Origin: JBCBCP01 sp038530575
GTDB lineage: Bacteria > Pseudomonadota > Alphaproteobacteria > Rhodobacterales > Rhodobacteraceae
Assembly: GCA_038530575.1 (NCBI GenBank)
Contig: JBCBCP010000009.1
Location: 1 to 64,000, forward strand
DNA length: 64,000 nt
Direction of reading: 5' to 3'
The notes under the pieces were generated by a model. It was given only the letters and a program-made list of their open reading frames with translations. It was not told where the DNA came from and ran no database searches. This document shows positions 8,819-18,142 of the stretch, piece by piece. The translations under genes and the position numbers were made by a program. Every line of letters begins with the position of its first letter. Within the stretch, counting starts at the first letter, position 1.

Positions 8819-9241
8819 TCAGTCGTCGCGGTGGACTTTCTCGCGGCGCTCGTGACGCTCCTGTGCCTCAAGGCTCATGGTCGCGATTGGGCGCGCATCC
8901 AGACGCTTGAGCGAAATCGGATCGCCCGTCACGATGCAGTAGCCGTATTCGCCTTCATCAATCCGGCGCAAAGCGCTGTCGATCTTGGCCACCAGCTTGC
9001 GCTGGCGGTCGCGCGTGCGCAGTTCCAACGCGCGGTCTGTTTCCTCGCTCGCACGGTCGGCAACGTCGGGAATATTCCGCGTGCCGTCCTGCAGCCCTTC
9101 GATGGTGTCACGGCTGCCCGCTAACAGTTCTTCTTTCCAGTTCAGCAGTTTGCGGCGAAAATACTCGACTTGCCGGTCGTTCATGAACGGCTCGTCTTCT
9201 GCCGGGCGGTAATCCTCCGGCAAGAACACTTCCTGTTTCAT
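8819..9241 (-). CDS. dksA: DksA/TraR-family regulator with degenerate zinc finger
   Basis: Binds the secondary channel of RNA polymerase and works with (p)ppGpp. It has the N-terminal coiled coil and C-terminal finger region of DksA. Only one of four zinc cysteines remains: C102, with T105, S123 and A126 at the other three positions. The Rhodobacter sphaeroides DksA is known to have a similarly reduced finger and still act, so loss of zinc need not mean loss of function. The start at 9241 follows GAGGGGAAAGCA. It is first in an operon with the FAD monooxygenase. Confidence 0.88.
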   Translation of the reverse strand: MKQEVFLPEDYRPAEDEPFMNDRQVEYFRRKLLNWKEELLAGSRDTIEGLQDGTRNIPDVADRASEETDRALELRTRDRQRKLVAKIDSALRRIDEGEYGYCIVTGDPISLKRLDARPIATMSLEAQERHERREKVHRDD

Positions 9242-9408
9242 TGCTTTCCCCTCAACACGGTGCGCGGTCTCGGACGTCACAATTTCGAACCTTTCAACAC
9301 GGCGCACTCCCTGCCGCAGCGTCTACTGCTTCGCCTTGGGATTGTCACTACACAAACCCGGCCTAGCCTTGGTAAAAGCGCAAAACACAGCACTTAGGAG
9401 CCGATAAG

Positions 9409-10251
9409 TTGAAATTTTCAGGCACAGACACTTATGTGGCGACTGATGACCTAACCGTTGCCGTTAATGCGGCAGTGACCCTTGAGCGCCCCCTTCTTGT
9501 CAAGGGAGAGCCCGGGACCGGAAAAACCGAGCTGGCCAAACAGGTTGCCGGTGCGCTGGGCCTGCGGCTGATCGAATGGAACATCAAATCGACGACGCGG
9601 GCGCAGCAGGGGCTGTACGAATACGACGCCGTATCGCGTCTGCGTGACAGCCAGCTGGGCGAGGAAAAGGTGCACGATGTTGCCAACTACATCCGCAAGG
9701 GCAAGCTTTGGGAAGCCTTCGAGGCCGGTGAAAAGGTCGTTCTGCTGATTGACGAGATCGACAAGGCCGATATCGAGTTTCCGAACGACCTGCTGCAGGA
9801 ACTCGATAAGATGGAGTTCTTTGTCTACGAGACCGGGGAGACGATCCGGGCGGAGAACCGGCCTGTCGTGATCATCACGTCGAACAACGAAAAAGAGCTG
9901 CCGGATGCGTTCCTGCGCCGCTGCTTCTTTCACTACATCCGCTTTCCGGACATGGACACGATGAAGCAGATCGTCGAGGTGCATCACCCGGGCGTGAAGG
10001 AACAGCTGCTGACCACCGCGCTGACCCAGTTCTTCGAGATTCGCGAACAGGCGGGGCTGAAGAAAAAGCCCTCGACGTCAGAGGTTCTGGACTGGCTCAA
10101 GCTGCTGCTGGCCGAGGATATGAGCGCCGAGGACCTCAAAAGCGGCGGGGCGAATGCGCTGCCCAAGCTGCACGGCGCGCTGCTCAAGAACGAACAGGAT
10201 GTTCACCTGTTCGAACGGCTCGCCTTCATGGCAAGGCGCGAGGGGCGTTAG
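9409..10251 (+). CDS. MoxR-family AAA+ ATPase (CoxD-like)
   Basis: Chaperone-type AAA+ ATPase, usually paired with a VWA-domain partner for insertion of cofactors or maturation of complexes. Walker A is GEPGTGKT (33-40) and Walker B is VLLIDEID (111-118). An arginine-finger region follows in DAFLRRCFF. The start codon is TTG (9409-9411), preceded by AGGAG. Its likely partner, the CoxE-like protein at 14507-15694, lies about 4.3 kb downstream rather than next door. Confidence 0.93.
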   Translation: MKFSGTDTYVATDDLTVAVNAAVTLERPLLVKGEPGTGKTELAKQVAGALGLRLIEWNIKSTTRAQQGLYEYDAVSRLRDSQLGEEKVHDVANYIRKGKLWEAFEAGEKVVLLIDEIDKADIEFPNDLLQELDKMEFFVYETGETIRAENRPVVIITSNNEKELPDAFLRRCFFHYIRFPDMDTMKQIVEVHHPGVKEQLLTTALTQFFEIREQAGLKKKPSTSEVLDWLKLLLAEDMSAEDLKSGGANALPKLHGALLKNEQDVHLFERLAFMARREGR

Positions 10252-10263
10252 CAGTTTGGGGTT

Positions 10264-11157
10264 TCATCCCGCCTCGTCGCCCATAGCGTCGAGCAACATG
10301 CGCCCCACCGGACCAAGCGGCGTGTCCCGCCTGTGCGCGAGGAACATCGGCACGGCCATCACGTCTCCGGGCCGCGGGCCCAACGCCAATTCCACCAGAC
10401 GGCCTGCGGCGATGTCTGCCTCCACCGCGTGGGATGGGATCGTGCCCCAGCCGAGGCCCGCAAGCAACATGTCGCGTCGCATCCCGAGGTCCGCCGCCTC
10501 CCATGTCGCCTGTGCCAGCTGGTTGGGATAGCGGCCCAGCGCAGTCGTCACGGTCGTCAGCTGCCGATGATCTTCCAGCGCGGCTTCGGGCACAGGGCCC
10601 TGCATCGCGGCCAGAGGATGCCCCGGCGCGCAGACGGCAATGATGTCCACTGCGCCGATCTCGTGCACCTCCAGCGCCGCGCCCTGCCCCGCAAGGCTTA
10701 GCCGCCCGGCGATCGCGATATCAGCTTCTTTGCGCAGGACACGGCCCGGGGCCACGCCAACCTCATCCACCGTGAGGCGCAGCATGACCTGCGGATAGGC
10801 CGCCTCGATCCGCGCCAGCGCCTGCAACAGCGGGCGGCGGGGCACCAATACCGACAGTGCGACGGTCAGGCGCTGCTCCACCCCGGCCTGCATCGCGCGG
10901 GCCTGTGCCTTCAGCCTGTCGATCCGCGCCAGCACAGTGCGCGCTTCGGCCAGCACGGCGCTCCCCTCTTCGGTCAGGGTCGGCTTGCGGGTCGAGCGGT
11001 CAAAGAGTGGCACGCCGATCTCGGCCTCCAGCTGCTTGATCCCGTGGCTGACAGCGGACTGGGCCCGCTGCACGGCCTTGGCAGCGGCGGTAAAGCTGCC
11101 CGTGTCGGCGATGGCGACAAGCAGGCGCAGCTGGTCGAGGGTCAGCGCTTCAATCAT
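10264..11157 (-). CDS. LysR-family transcriptional regulator
   Basis: The N-terminal winged helix-turn-helix (MIEALTLDQLRLLVAIADTG, then AVSHGIKQLEAEIGVPLFDR) is followed by a LysR substrate-binding domain, 297 residues in all. It is transcribed away from the Tat-SDR gene. The 110 bases between them are A/T-rich, the usual LysR set-up, so the SDR gene is its likely target. The inducer is unknown. Confidence 0.92.
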   Translation of the reverse strand: MIEALTLDQLRLLVAIADTGSFTAAAKAVQRAQSAVSHGIKQLEAEIGVPLFDRSTRKPTLTEEGSAVLAEARTVLARIDRLKAQARAMQAGVEQRLTVALSVLVPRRPLLQALARIEAAYPQVMLRLTVDEVGVAPGRVLRKEADIAIAGRLSLAGQGAALEVHEIGAVDIIAVCAPGHPLAAMQGPVPEAALEDHRQLTTVTTALGRYPNQLAQATWEAADLGMRRDMLLAGLGWGTIPSHAVEADIAAGRLVELALGPRPGDVMAVPMFLAHRRDTPLGPVGRMLLDAMGDEAG

Positions 11158-11267
11158 CTACAGAATAGATCATAACTACCTAATTTTTCGCAGTCCAAAT
11201 GATTTTTTCGATGGATACCTTCGTCTCATCACAAACGGGCACAGGCCCACAAACCGGAGAGATGAAG

Positions 11268-12119
11268 ATGACGAATACCCTGACCCGCCGCGCCGCCCTC
11301 ACAGCGCTTGCAGGAACCGCCGCCATTGGCGCGGCCGCAACAGGCGCCATGGCCGCCAGCACAGACGGCAAACCTCTAAGCGGTAAGACCGCGCTTGTGA
11401 CCGGCGCGCGCAACAATATCGGCCGCGCCTTTGCTGTCACGCTGGCCGGGCTTGGGGCAAATGTTCTGGTCCACTACCACCGGCCCGAATCCCGCGCCGA
11501 AGCGGACGAAACCGCCGCCATGGTCCGCGCAGCAGGCGCGAACGCAGCCCTCTTTATCGGTGATCTGGGCGATGGCGCCGTGGCCGGGCGTATGTATGAC
11601 CGCGCCGAAGAGGTGTTCGGCGGCGTCGATATCGCCGTGCACGCCGCGGGGCGCATTATCAAGAAACCAATGGCCGACTTTACCGAGGCCGAGTTTGACA
11701 GGCTGGTGAACGACAATGTCGGCACAACCTTCTATGCCATGCGCGAGGCCGCGCGGCGCCTGCGCCCGGGCGGCCGCGTGATTAATGTGGGCACATCGCT
11801 TACCGCCGGGACCGCGCCGCAATACGCCGTCTATGCCGGCACCAAGGCACCGGTGGAGGAGTTCACCCGCATCCTCGCCCGCGAGGTTGGGGACAGGGGC
11901 ATCACAGTGAACACCATCGCCCCTGGCCCCATCGACACGCCGTTTTTTCACGGGCAGGAAACGCCGCAATCGGCTGCGTTCGCCGCCGGTCTGTCGGTCG
12001 AGGGACGGCTCGGCACAGAAGACGATCTGGCCCCGCTTCTGGCCTTTCTGGCGCGCCCCGAAAGCCAGTGGGTCAACGGCCAGACCCTGTTCGTCAATGG
12101 CGGCTACCTGACCCGCTAA
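11268..12119 (+). CDS. short-chain dehydrogenase/reductase with Tat signal peptide
   Basis: The N-terminus MTNTLTRRAALTALAG carries a twin-arginine motif, a hydrophobic stretch and AMA before the mature region. The mature part is a classical SDR: TALVTGARNNIGRAF binds the cofactor, HAAGR matches NNAG, and YAVYAGTK supplies the catalytic Tyr-x3-Lys. Export of a folded, cofactor-loaded SDR by Tat is plausible because that route carries folded proteins, but SDRs are normally cytosolic. GGAGAG six bases upstream supports the start. Divergent LysR gene; substrate unknown. Confidence 0.88.
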   Translation: MTNTLTRRAALTALAGTAAIGAAATGAMAASTDGKPLSGKTALVTGARNNIGRAFAVTLAGLGANVLVHYHRPESRAEADETAAMVRAAGANAALFIGDLGDGAVAGRMYDRAEEVFGGVDIAVHAAGRIIKKPMADFTEAEFDRLVNDNVGTTFYAMREAARRLRPGGRVINVGTSLTAGTAPQYAVYAGTKAPVEEFTRILAREVGDRGITVNTIAPGPIDTPFFHGQETPQSAAFAAGLSVEGRLGTEDDLAPLLAFLARPESQWVNGQTLFVNGGYLTR

Positions 12120-12124
12120 GCCCA

Positions 12125-12153
12125 GCGCGCGCCCCCCTTTCCGGGGCGCGCGC
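12125..12153 (+). terminator. strong GC hairpin after the SDR gene
   Basis: Perfect 11-bp stem GCGCGCGCCCC / GGGGCGCGCGC with a 7-base loop, beginning 6 bases after the SDR stop codon. No run of T follows, so it may stabilise the 3' end rather than act as a classical terminator. Confidence 0.5.
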
Positions 12154-12349
12154 CAGCCTCTTGCGCAACTTATCCCTGCGCGATTCGTGCCTCAAATGGC
12201 TGAATTGCGGGCATAAATCAGCCGATTCGGTGGCGCTGCCCCATTTCGAATCACTTTGCCCCAATTTTGCCTTAATTGCTTCCTAACAAGGTCAGGATGA
12301 GGGGCGACAAGACCTCCATTCAATGCTCTTGAGGCAGGCAGAACAAAAA

Positions 12350-12811
12350 ATGAATGGTACAGACGCACTCGAAGTGCGCCCCCTTGTCGAGTCGGACCGG
12401 GCTGCGTGGACGCAGCTTTGGACAGCATATCTGGCGTTTTATGAAACGTCGCTTCCTGTCGAAGTATACGACACCGCATGGTGGCGCCTGATGGGCGCTG
12501 AGCCTTACGACGCAAACGGTTTGGTTGCCTGCTTTGGCGGAAAACCCGTGGGGCTGACGCATTACCTCTTTCACCGTCATGGCTGGAAGGTCGAAAACGT
12601 CTGCTATTTGCAGGATCTGTATGCCGACCCTGCGCATCGCGGCACTGGCATCGGCCGAGCGCTGATCGAGGCCGTCTACGCCGCCGCAGACGCGCAGGGC
12701 TGTCCGAGCGTCTATTGGATGACGCAAGAGCACAACGCGACCGCGCGGCAGCTTTATGACAGGATCGCCGTGCGCTCCGGCTTTATCCAATACAAGCGGG
12801 GGCAAAGCTGA
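12350..12811 (+). CDS. GNAT-family N-acetyltransferase
   Basis: The acetyl-CoA binding motif A is visible as LQDLYADPAHRGTGIGRALI, and a C-terminal YWMTQEHNATARQLYDRI follows, typical of GNAT enzymes. The target amine is unknown. The start is uncertain: MNGTDALEVRPL at 12350 fits the fold, while an ATG at 12323 would add nine residues; neither has a strong ribosome site. Its TGA overlaps the ATG of the DUF2927 lipoprotein (TGATG), so the two are probably co-translated. Confidence 0.87.
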   Translation: MNGTDALEVRPLVESDRAAWTQLWTAYLAFYETSLPVEVYDTAWWRLMGAEPYDANGLVACFGGKPVGLTHYLFHRHGWKVENVCYLQDLYADPAHRGTGIGRALIEAVYAAADAQGCPSVYWMTQEHNATARQLYDRIAVRSGFIQYKRGQS

Positions 12812-14172
12812 TGCTGATCCGCCGTCTTGTCATGCCGCTTGCGCTGATGCTGAACGCGTGTGTACCCGTGACGCCGGCTGGCGACACCGCGACGCGGGCT
12901 GTGCAGGTGCAATCAACACTGCCCCCGATGAAGGCATTTGCTGCCGCGCGCCCGCAGCGCACCACCAAGTCAAACACAGATATCGCGCTCGATTTCATCG
13001 AGCTTGCCTTTGCGCTTGAATCGGGTCGCGATCTGCCCGTGCTGACCCGCTTTGAAGGGCCGATCACTGTGCGCGTCACCGGCCAGCCCGGCCCCACACT
13101 CAACAGCGACTTGCAGCGCCTGCTGGGTCGGCTGCGCAATGAGGCCCGTATCGACATCAGTCAGGTGTCGTCGCGGTCCGATGCCAACATTACGATCGAA
13201 GCTGTTACGCGCGCGGACATTCGAAAGGCCCTGCCCCATGCCGCCTGTTTCGTCGTGCCGGGCATTACGTCTATCAAGCAATACAAATCAGCGCGCCGCA
13301 CCGCGCGGACCAATTGGACCTTGCTCCAGACCCGGCAGAAGCTTGCAATTTTTCTGCCTGCGGATGCTTCCCCACAAGAGGTGCGCGACTGCCTGCATGA
13401 AGAACTGGCGCAGGCCATCGGCCCCTTGAACGATCTCTACCGTTTGCCGGACAGTGTCTTTAACGACGACAATGTCCATACGGTCCTGACCGGTTTCGAC
13501 ATGCTGATCTTGCGCGCCTATTATGACCCGGCGCTGCGCTCCGGCATGACGCGCGGTCAGGTGGCAAAGCGTCTGCCCGCGATCCTGCGGCGGATCAATC
13601 CGGGCGGCGAAGGCCAGCGTCCGGTGTTGTCCACCCGCACACCGCGGGCGTGGTCAGAGGCCGTTCAAACTGCGCTTGGTCCCGGCACCAACCCGCTTCA
13701 GCGCCGTGTGGCCGCCCGCCGGGCGCTTGATATTGCCGCATCGCTTGGTTGGCAGGATCATCGCCGCGCCTTTGCGCACTACGCGAACGGCCGTCTGTTG
13801 ATGTCGACCGACCCCAATGCCGCGCAGAAACACTTTGCAACCGCCGATGCGCTTTATGCCCGCACCCCGGGCGCCAGCCTGCACCGCGCCTATGTCGCAA
13901 CGCAGCTCGCCGCACATGCCATCAGTCGCGGCGATGGGACGTCGGCTCTGATGCTGATCGAGCCCCATATCGACCGCGCAGCGCAGAACGAAAATGCCGC
14001 GCTTTTGTCCACGTTGATGCTGCTACGCGCCGAAGCGCTTGAGCTGCAAGGCCGGACGCGCGAGGCCGAGGCGGTTCGTCTGGACAGTCTGGGCTGGGCA
14101 CGATACGGCTTCGGCCCGGATTGGGCGGTGCGCGCAAAATTGAGAGAGATTTCGTCGCTCAGCCCGTCCTGA
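12811..14172 (+). CDS. DUF2927-type putative lipoprotein
   Basis: A 453-residue protein with an N-terminal signal that ends in the lipobox-like LMLNAC, followed by a domain I recognise as DUF2927, a family common in Rhodobacteraceae. HEELAQAIG is a possible but unproven metal-binding helix. The C-terminal half is helical, with TPR-like character (AQKHFATADALYARTPG). Its activity is unknown. It lies in the interval between the MoxR ATPase and the CoxE-like protein, which suggests a shared envelope process. Confidence 0.75.
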   Translation: MLIRRLVMPLALMLNACVPVTPAGDTATRAVQVQSTLPPMKAFAAARPQRTTKSNTDIALDFIELAFALESGRDLPVLTRFEGPITVRVTGQPGPTLNSDLQRLLGRLRNEARIDISQVSSRSDANITIEAVTRADIRKALPHAACFVVPGITSIKQYKSARRTARTNWTLLQTRQKLAIFLPADASPQEVRDCLHEELAQAIGPLNDLYRLPDSVFNDDNVHTVLTGFDMLILRAYYDPALRSGMTRGQVAKRLPAILRRINPGGEGQRPVLSTRTPRAWSEAVQTALGPGTNPLQRRVAARRALDIAASLGWQDHRRAFAHYANGRLLMSTDPNAAQKHFATADALYARTPGASLHRAYVATQLAAHAISRGDGTSALMLIEPHIDRAAQNENAALLSTLMLLRAEALELQGRTREAEAVRLDSLGWARYGFGPDWAVRAKLREISSLSPS

Positions 14173-14188
14173 AGAGCGGAGAGCAGAC

Positions 14189-14356
14189 ATGATCGTAATC
14201 GGCCTGGCCCTCCTCGGGGCCATCATCGGCGGCCTGACCGCACGGCGGCGCAAGGGCAATGGCCTTGATATTGCGCAATATGCTGCAGGCTATGCCATCG
14301 GCTTTGCCTTGGTCGGCATGATCATCACTGTCTTTGTGCACCGCGCGATGATCTGA
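14189..14356 (+). CDS. small two-helix membrane protein (55 aa)
   Basis: Sequence begins MIVIGLALLGAIIGG and ends VFVHRAMI. It has two hydrophobic stretches separated by the basic segment TARRRKGNG. GAGCGGAGAG lies upstream of the ATG at 14189. It sits 16 bases after the DUF2927 gene and is probably in the same transcript. Function unknown. Confidence 0.6.
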   Translation: MIVIGLALLGAIIGGLTARRRKGNGLDIAQYAAGYAIGFALVGMIITVFVHRAMI

Positions 14357-14506
14357 GCACGCGGGCTCCCGCGTAACCTGCCGCAGAAGTGCTCACAGCG
14401 TCGCTTTGTCGGCGGCCCAGATGGGCTGCCTCGTTATCCGTGCCCGCCTGTCTTGCCGCGCCAGAGCCTGCTGGACAGCCCTGCCCCCCGGGCCTACCTT
14501 CCGGTC

Positions 14507-15694
14507 ATGTTTCTGCGTTTCTTTGACCAACTGCGCCGCGCCGGCGTACCCGTCTCGCTCCGCGAATTTCTTGCGTTCCTCGAAGGCACGAAAGCGGGTC
14601 TGTCCACCTATGATGTCGAGGCGTTCTATTACCTCGCCCGCGCCATCATGGTGAAAGACGAGCGCAACATCGACAAGTTCGACCGCGCGTTTGCAGCAAC
14701 GTTCGAGGGACTGGAAGAGATCAGCATCGATCAGGTGCTAGAGGCCGTCGATATACCGCATGACTGGCTGGAAAAGCTGGCCGAAAAGCATCTGTCCGAA
14801 GAAGAGCGCAAGGAAATCGAGGACGCTGGCGGGTTCGACAAGCTGATGGAGACGCTGAAAAAGCGGCTGGAGGAGCAGAAAAAGCGCCACCAGGGCGGCA
14901 ACAAATGGATCGGCACGGCTGGCACCTCCCCGTTTGGCGCTTACGGCTACAACCCCGAAGGTGTGCGGATCGGCCAGAAAGAAAGCCGTCACCAGAAGGC
15001 GGTGAAGGTCTGGGATAAACGCGAGTTCAAGAACCTCGACGACCAGGTCGAGTTGGGCACGCGGAACATCAAGGTGGCCCTGAAACGCCTGCGCCGCTGG
15101 GCCCGCGACGGCGCGCAGGAGGAGTTGGACCTGAACGGCACCATCCGCGCCACCGCCGAGCACGGATATCTGGACGTCAAGACCCGGCCCGAACGGCGGA
15201 ACGCGGTCAAGGTTCTGTTGTTCCTCGACGTGGGCGGGTCGATGGATCCGCATGTGAAGGTGGTCGAAGAGCTGTTCAGCGCCGCGAAATCAGAGTTCAA
15301 GAACTTCGAGCACTTCTATTTCCACAACTGCCTTTACGAGGGAGTGTGGAAGGACAACCGCCGCCGCTGGGACGATCAGACATCCACCGCAGAGATCCTG
15401 CGCACCTACGGGCCGGATTATAAGTGCATTTTTGTCGGGGACGCGTCGATGTCTCCTTATGAGATCGCTTATCCCGGCGGCGCGTCAGAACACTGGAATG
15501 CCGAAGCCGGGCAGGTCTGGCTGTCCCGCGCGCGGGATCAGTGGAATTCAACACTCTGGATCAACCCGGTGCCCGAGAAGTACTGGGGTTATACCCATTC
15601 GATCAGCATGATCCGCGAAATTTTCGGACCCGAGGCGATGGTCCCCATGACCCTCGAAGGGCTCAGCCGCGGCATGCGTGTTCTCACCCGCTGA
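14507..15694 (+). CDS. CoxE-like VWA-domain protein
   Basis: Partner class of MoxR ATPases. The C-terminal VWA domain has the metal-site motif DVGGSMD at residues 241-247. The N-terminal half is helical and charged. The start MFLRFFDQLRRAGVP at 14507 fits the family better than the ATG at 14453, although neither has a clear ribosome site. Together with the ATPase at 9409 it should form a CoxDE-type ATPase/adaptor pair; the client is not evident from the neighbours. Confidence 0.88.
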   Translation: MFLRFFDQLRRAGVPVSLREFLAFLEGTKAGLSTYDVEAFYYLARAIMVKDERNIDKFDRAFAATFEGLEEISIDQVLEAVDIPHDWLEKLAEKHLSEEERKEIEDAGGFDKLMETLKKRLEEQKKRHQGGNKWIGTAGTSPFGAYGYNPEGVRIGQKESRHQKAVKVWDKREFKNLDDQVELGTRNIKVALKRLRRWARDGAQEELDLNGTIRATAEHGYLDVKTRPERRNAVKVLLFLDVGGSMDPHVKVVEELFSAAKSEFKNFEHFYFHNCLYEGVWKDNRRRWDDQTSTAEILRTYGPDYKCIFVGDASMSPYEIAYPGGASEHWNAEAGQVWLSRARDQWNSTLWINPVPEKYWGYTHSISMIREIFGPEAMVPMTLEGLSRGMRVLTR

Positions 15695-15752
15695 ACGGTA
15701 AATGCACGCGCCCAAGGGATGGGCACGCGCCAGATGTCTACGGTTCCCTGCC

Positions 15753-15932
15753 TTAGAACAGGGTGATTGATGACCGCGACGAGAGTGCGGGCTCGGGCTG
15801 AAAGGCCAGCGGTGTGAAGACTGGCCCTGCATCCACGGCCGCACGGCTGGGCGGCACATAACCGTCCGGACCATGGCTGGCACACGCGCCAACCGTGGCA
15901 AGGGCCACGATCAGGAACGCAAAGCGTTTCAT
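15753..15932 (-). CDS. small putative lipoprotein (59 aa)
   Basis: Starts MKRFAFLIVALATVGAC, a short signal with a clear lipobox (VGAC), followed by a Pro/Ser-rich tail of about 40 residues. ATGs further upstream would bury the signal and are rejected. Function unknown. It lies convergent with the CoxE-like gene. Confidence 0.55.
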   Translation of the reverse strand: MKRFAFLIVALATVGACASHGPDGYVPPSRAAVDAGPVFTPLAFQPEPALSSRSSITLF

Positions 15933-16058
15933 AATGAAGATCCTACTGCTCGATCTTTTTTGTATTGAGTTCAGTATAGACACCAATTGTGGCACAAATC
16001 GGGCAATCGTTCACAAATCGCGTGTTTACTGGGCGCCCGGCCCGGATTGTCGCAAGAA

Positions 16059-16763
16059 TCAGGACAACAGATCGATGCTGGCCCGCGCCGAAACTGCGTC
16101 GTCGGCCAGTTTGTCACTGGTCATCCAGTGGTAGCCAAGGCCGCCCTGCCCTTCATGGCTGGCCGCTTCGATGTGCCGCGCAGCGGTGCGCGCCTGTGTC
16201 TCGGTCACCTGCAGCGCGTCAACGAGGCGCGTACGGAACGCTGCGATTTCGGCCCGGCGCGCGGCATAGCGCGGATCGTTCGCGGCCGCCATGGCGTTCA
16301 GTTCCGCATCTTGTGCGGCCAATAGTGGGGACAAGTCGGTTTTGAACGCGGCCATAGCCACGTTCATCGGACGCAGCGTCTTGACCAGCGCGTTTCCCGA
16401 TACCCGTTCTACCCGCTTTCCAACGTCGCGTTTGCCATTTGCCGCGCCAACCGCGGCACCGACAGCCGCGCCAACAAGACAGCTTTGGGCACGACTCGCG
16501 TCCACGACAACCAAAGCGCACCCAGCTGCCGTTCCAATAGCAAGACCCTTACCTGTACTGCGCCGCACCAGTCGGTCGCTCAACTGCATCAGCGTTTCAG
16601 CCTGCTTGGCCAGTGCGCGCTCCTGCCCGATCTGTACCTGCAAGGCCTCCGGGCGCACAACATTCCGACTCACCAGCTCTGCGCCAGCCGAACCTAGCGG
16701 CGCTGGCGCCTGCGCGCAGGCGCCAAGCAAGGCCAGCCCACTCACCATCAAAAAAATGCGCAT
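16059..16763 (-). CDS. glycine-zipper lipoprotein
   Basis: Signal with lipobox (MRIFLMVSGLALLGAC), then a helical region, a glycine-zipper segment GAAVGAAVGAANGKRDVGK that can insert in or pack against membranes, and a C-terminal helical domain. Probably an outer-membrane lipoprotein of the SlyB/OmpA-linked glycine-zipper type. 234 residues; role unknown. Divergent from the P450 gene, about 90 bases away. Confidence 0.72.
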   Translation of the reverse strand: MRIFLMVSGLALLGACAQAPAPLGSAGAELVSRNVVRPEALQVQIGQERALAKQAETLMQLSDRLVRRSTGKGLAIGTAAGCALVVVDASRAQSCLVGAAVGAAVGAANGKRDVGKRVERVSGNALVKTLRPMNVAMAAFKTDLSPLLAAQDAELNAMAAANDPRYAARRAEIAAFRTRLVDALQVTETQARTAARHIEAASHEGQGGLGYHWMTSDKLADDAVSARASIDLLS

Positions 16764-16855
16764 TGTTCTTCCTCGTCCCGGTATATCTTTTCTGCTCCGC
16801 TAAAGGGACAATGCGGCGCCATTGAGGCGATTGTTTCGAAAATTGAGGGTGACAA

Positions 16856-18061
16856 ATGCAATTGCCAGACAAGGCCGCTGCACCTTACCGTCTTGGCATG
16901 TCGAATGCTCCGGAAACACACATAGATTTAGCAACTTTTGCGGCCGACCCCTATCCGGCGTTGGAACAGATGCGCGATAAGGCTCCCATCACCTATGTGC
17001 CGCAGCTTGGCGCGACGCTGATCACCCGCCGCGACGATATTTTCGTGCAGGAAAAACGGATCGAGGTCTTGTCATCCGACCAGCCGGACGGGCTGCTGAC
17101 ACAGGTGATGGGCCCCAACATGATGCGCAAGGATGGCGCCGCGCACATGGCCGAACGAAAGGCGCTTTTCCCAGCATTGAGCCCCCGCACGGTGCGTGAT
17201 CACCTGGAGGACAAATTTGCGCAGATCGTTCAGAACCATCTGGACCGGTTGCGCCCGCGGGGCCAGATGGACCTCGTCACGGATTTCGCCATGCCCGTGT
17301 CCGCCGATGCCCTGCGCACGATGACCGGGCTGACGAACATGAGCGCAATCGACATGGATACGGCGTCTCAGGCGATGCTTGACGCCGCGGCCAACTACCA
17401 AAAGGACCCGCAGATCGACGCGAAGGGCTACGCATGGAAGGATCACATCAAGGAGCTGATTGCGCAGCGCCTGCCCCAGCTGCGCAAAAGCCCCGACCTG
17501 TCGATTATCTCCGTCTTTGACCAGGCGGGCCTCGACCTGGACGCGATCGCAGGCAACGTGCGGGTGATCATTGGCGGTGGCCAGAACGAGCCCCGGGATG
17601 CCATTGCCGGTTGTGCGTGGGCGCTGATGACCCATCCGGACCAGCATGCATTGATCCTAAATGGCCGCCGCAGCTACGCCGACGCCTTTGCAGAATACGT
17701 GCGCCTCATCGCCCCTATCGGCATGTCGCCTCGCAGAGTGGCAAGGCAGGACTCGGCGGCTGGGGTCACCCTGCACGAAGGCGACCTCGTCTTTCTGATG
17801 TTCGGTTCGGCAGGACGGGACCGTGCACATTTTGACAGCCCTGATGCGTTTGATATCACCCGCGATACCCAGCCTGCGATCCCCTTCGGTGCTGGCCCCC
17901 ATTTTTGCGCCGGCGCCGCGGCATCGCGCACCCTCATCGCATCTCATGCTCTACCAAAGCTCTTTGCCGCCCTTCCAAATCTCCACATCACCGGCGACGT
18001 CCCGTTTCACGGCTGGGCTTTTCGCGGCCCGACAACCCTGCCTGTCGTCTGGGACGCGTGA
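16856..18061 (+). CDS. cytochrome P450
   Basis: Haem-thiolate monooxygenase. The Cys-ligand loop is FGAGPHFCAGAA with Cys351. The I-helix stretch reads IIGGGQNEPRDAIAG, so the usual acid-alcohol pair (Glu/Asp-Thr) that handles oxygen is replaced by Glu-Pro. The ExxR motif is not obvious to me in its usual place; EYVRLIAPIGMSPRRVAR is the corresponding region. GAGGGTGACAA supports the start at 16856. No ferredoxin or reductase gene is adjacent. Substrate unknown. Confidence 0.9.
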   Translation: MQLPDKAAAPYRLGMSNAPETHIDLATFAADPYPALEQMRDKAPITYVPQLGATLITRRDDIFVQEKRIEVLSSDQPDGLLTQVMGPNMMRKDGAAHMAERKALFPALSPRTVRDHLEDKFAQIVQNHLDRLRPRGQMDLVTDFAMPVSADALRTMTGLTNMSAIDMDTASQAMLDAAANYQKDPQIDAKGYAWKDHIKELIAQRLPQLRKSPDLSIISVFDQAGLDLDAIAGNVRVIIGGGQNEPRDAIAGCAWALMTHPDQHALILNGRRSYADAFAEYVRLIAPIGMSPRRVARQDSAAGVTLHEGDLVFLMFGSAGRDRAHFDSPDAFDITRDTQPAIPFGAGPHFCAGAAASRTLIASHALPKLFAALPNLHITGDVPFHGWAFRGPTTLPVVWDA

Positions 18062-18142
18062 TCGGACCGTCATTCGGTAAAATAAGCTTCTACCAGAGCG
18101 TCCGGCCTCGACACATGCGCGTTCGGATCCCATATCAACGCC

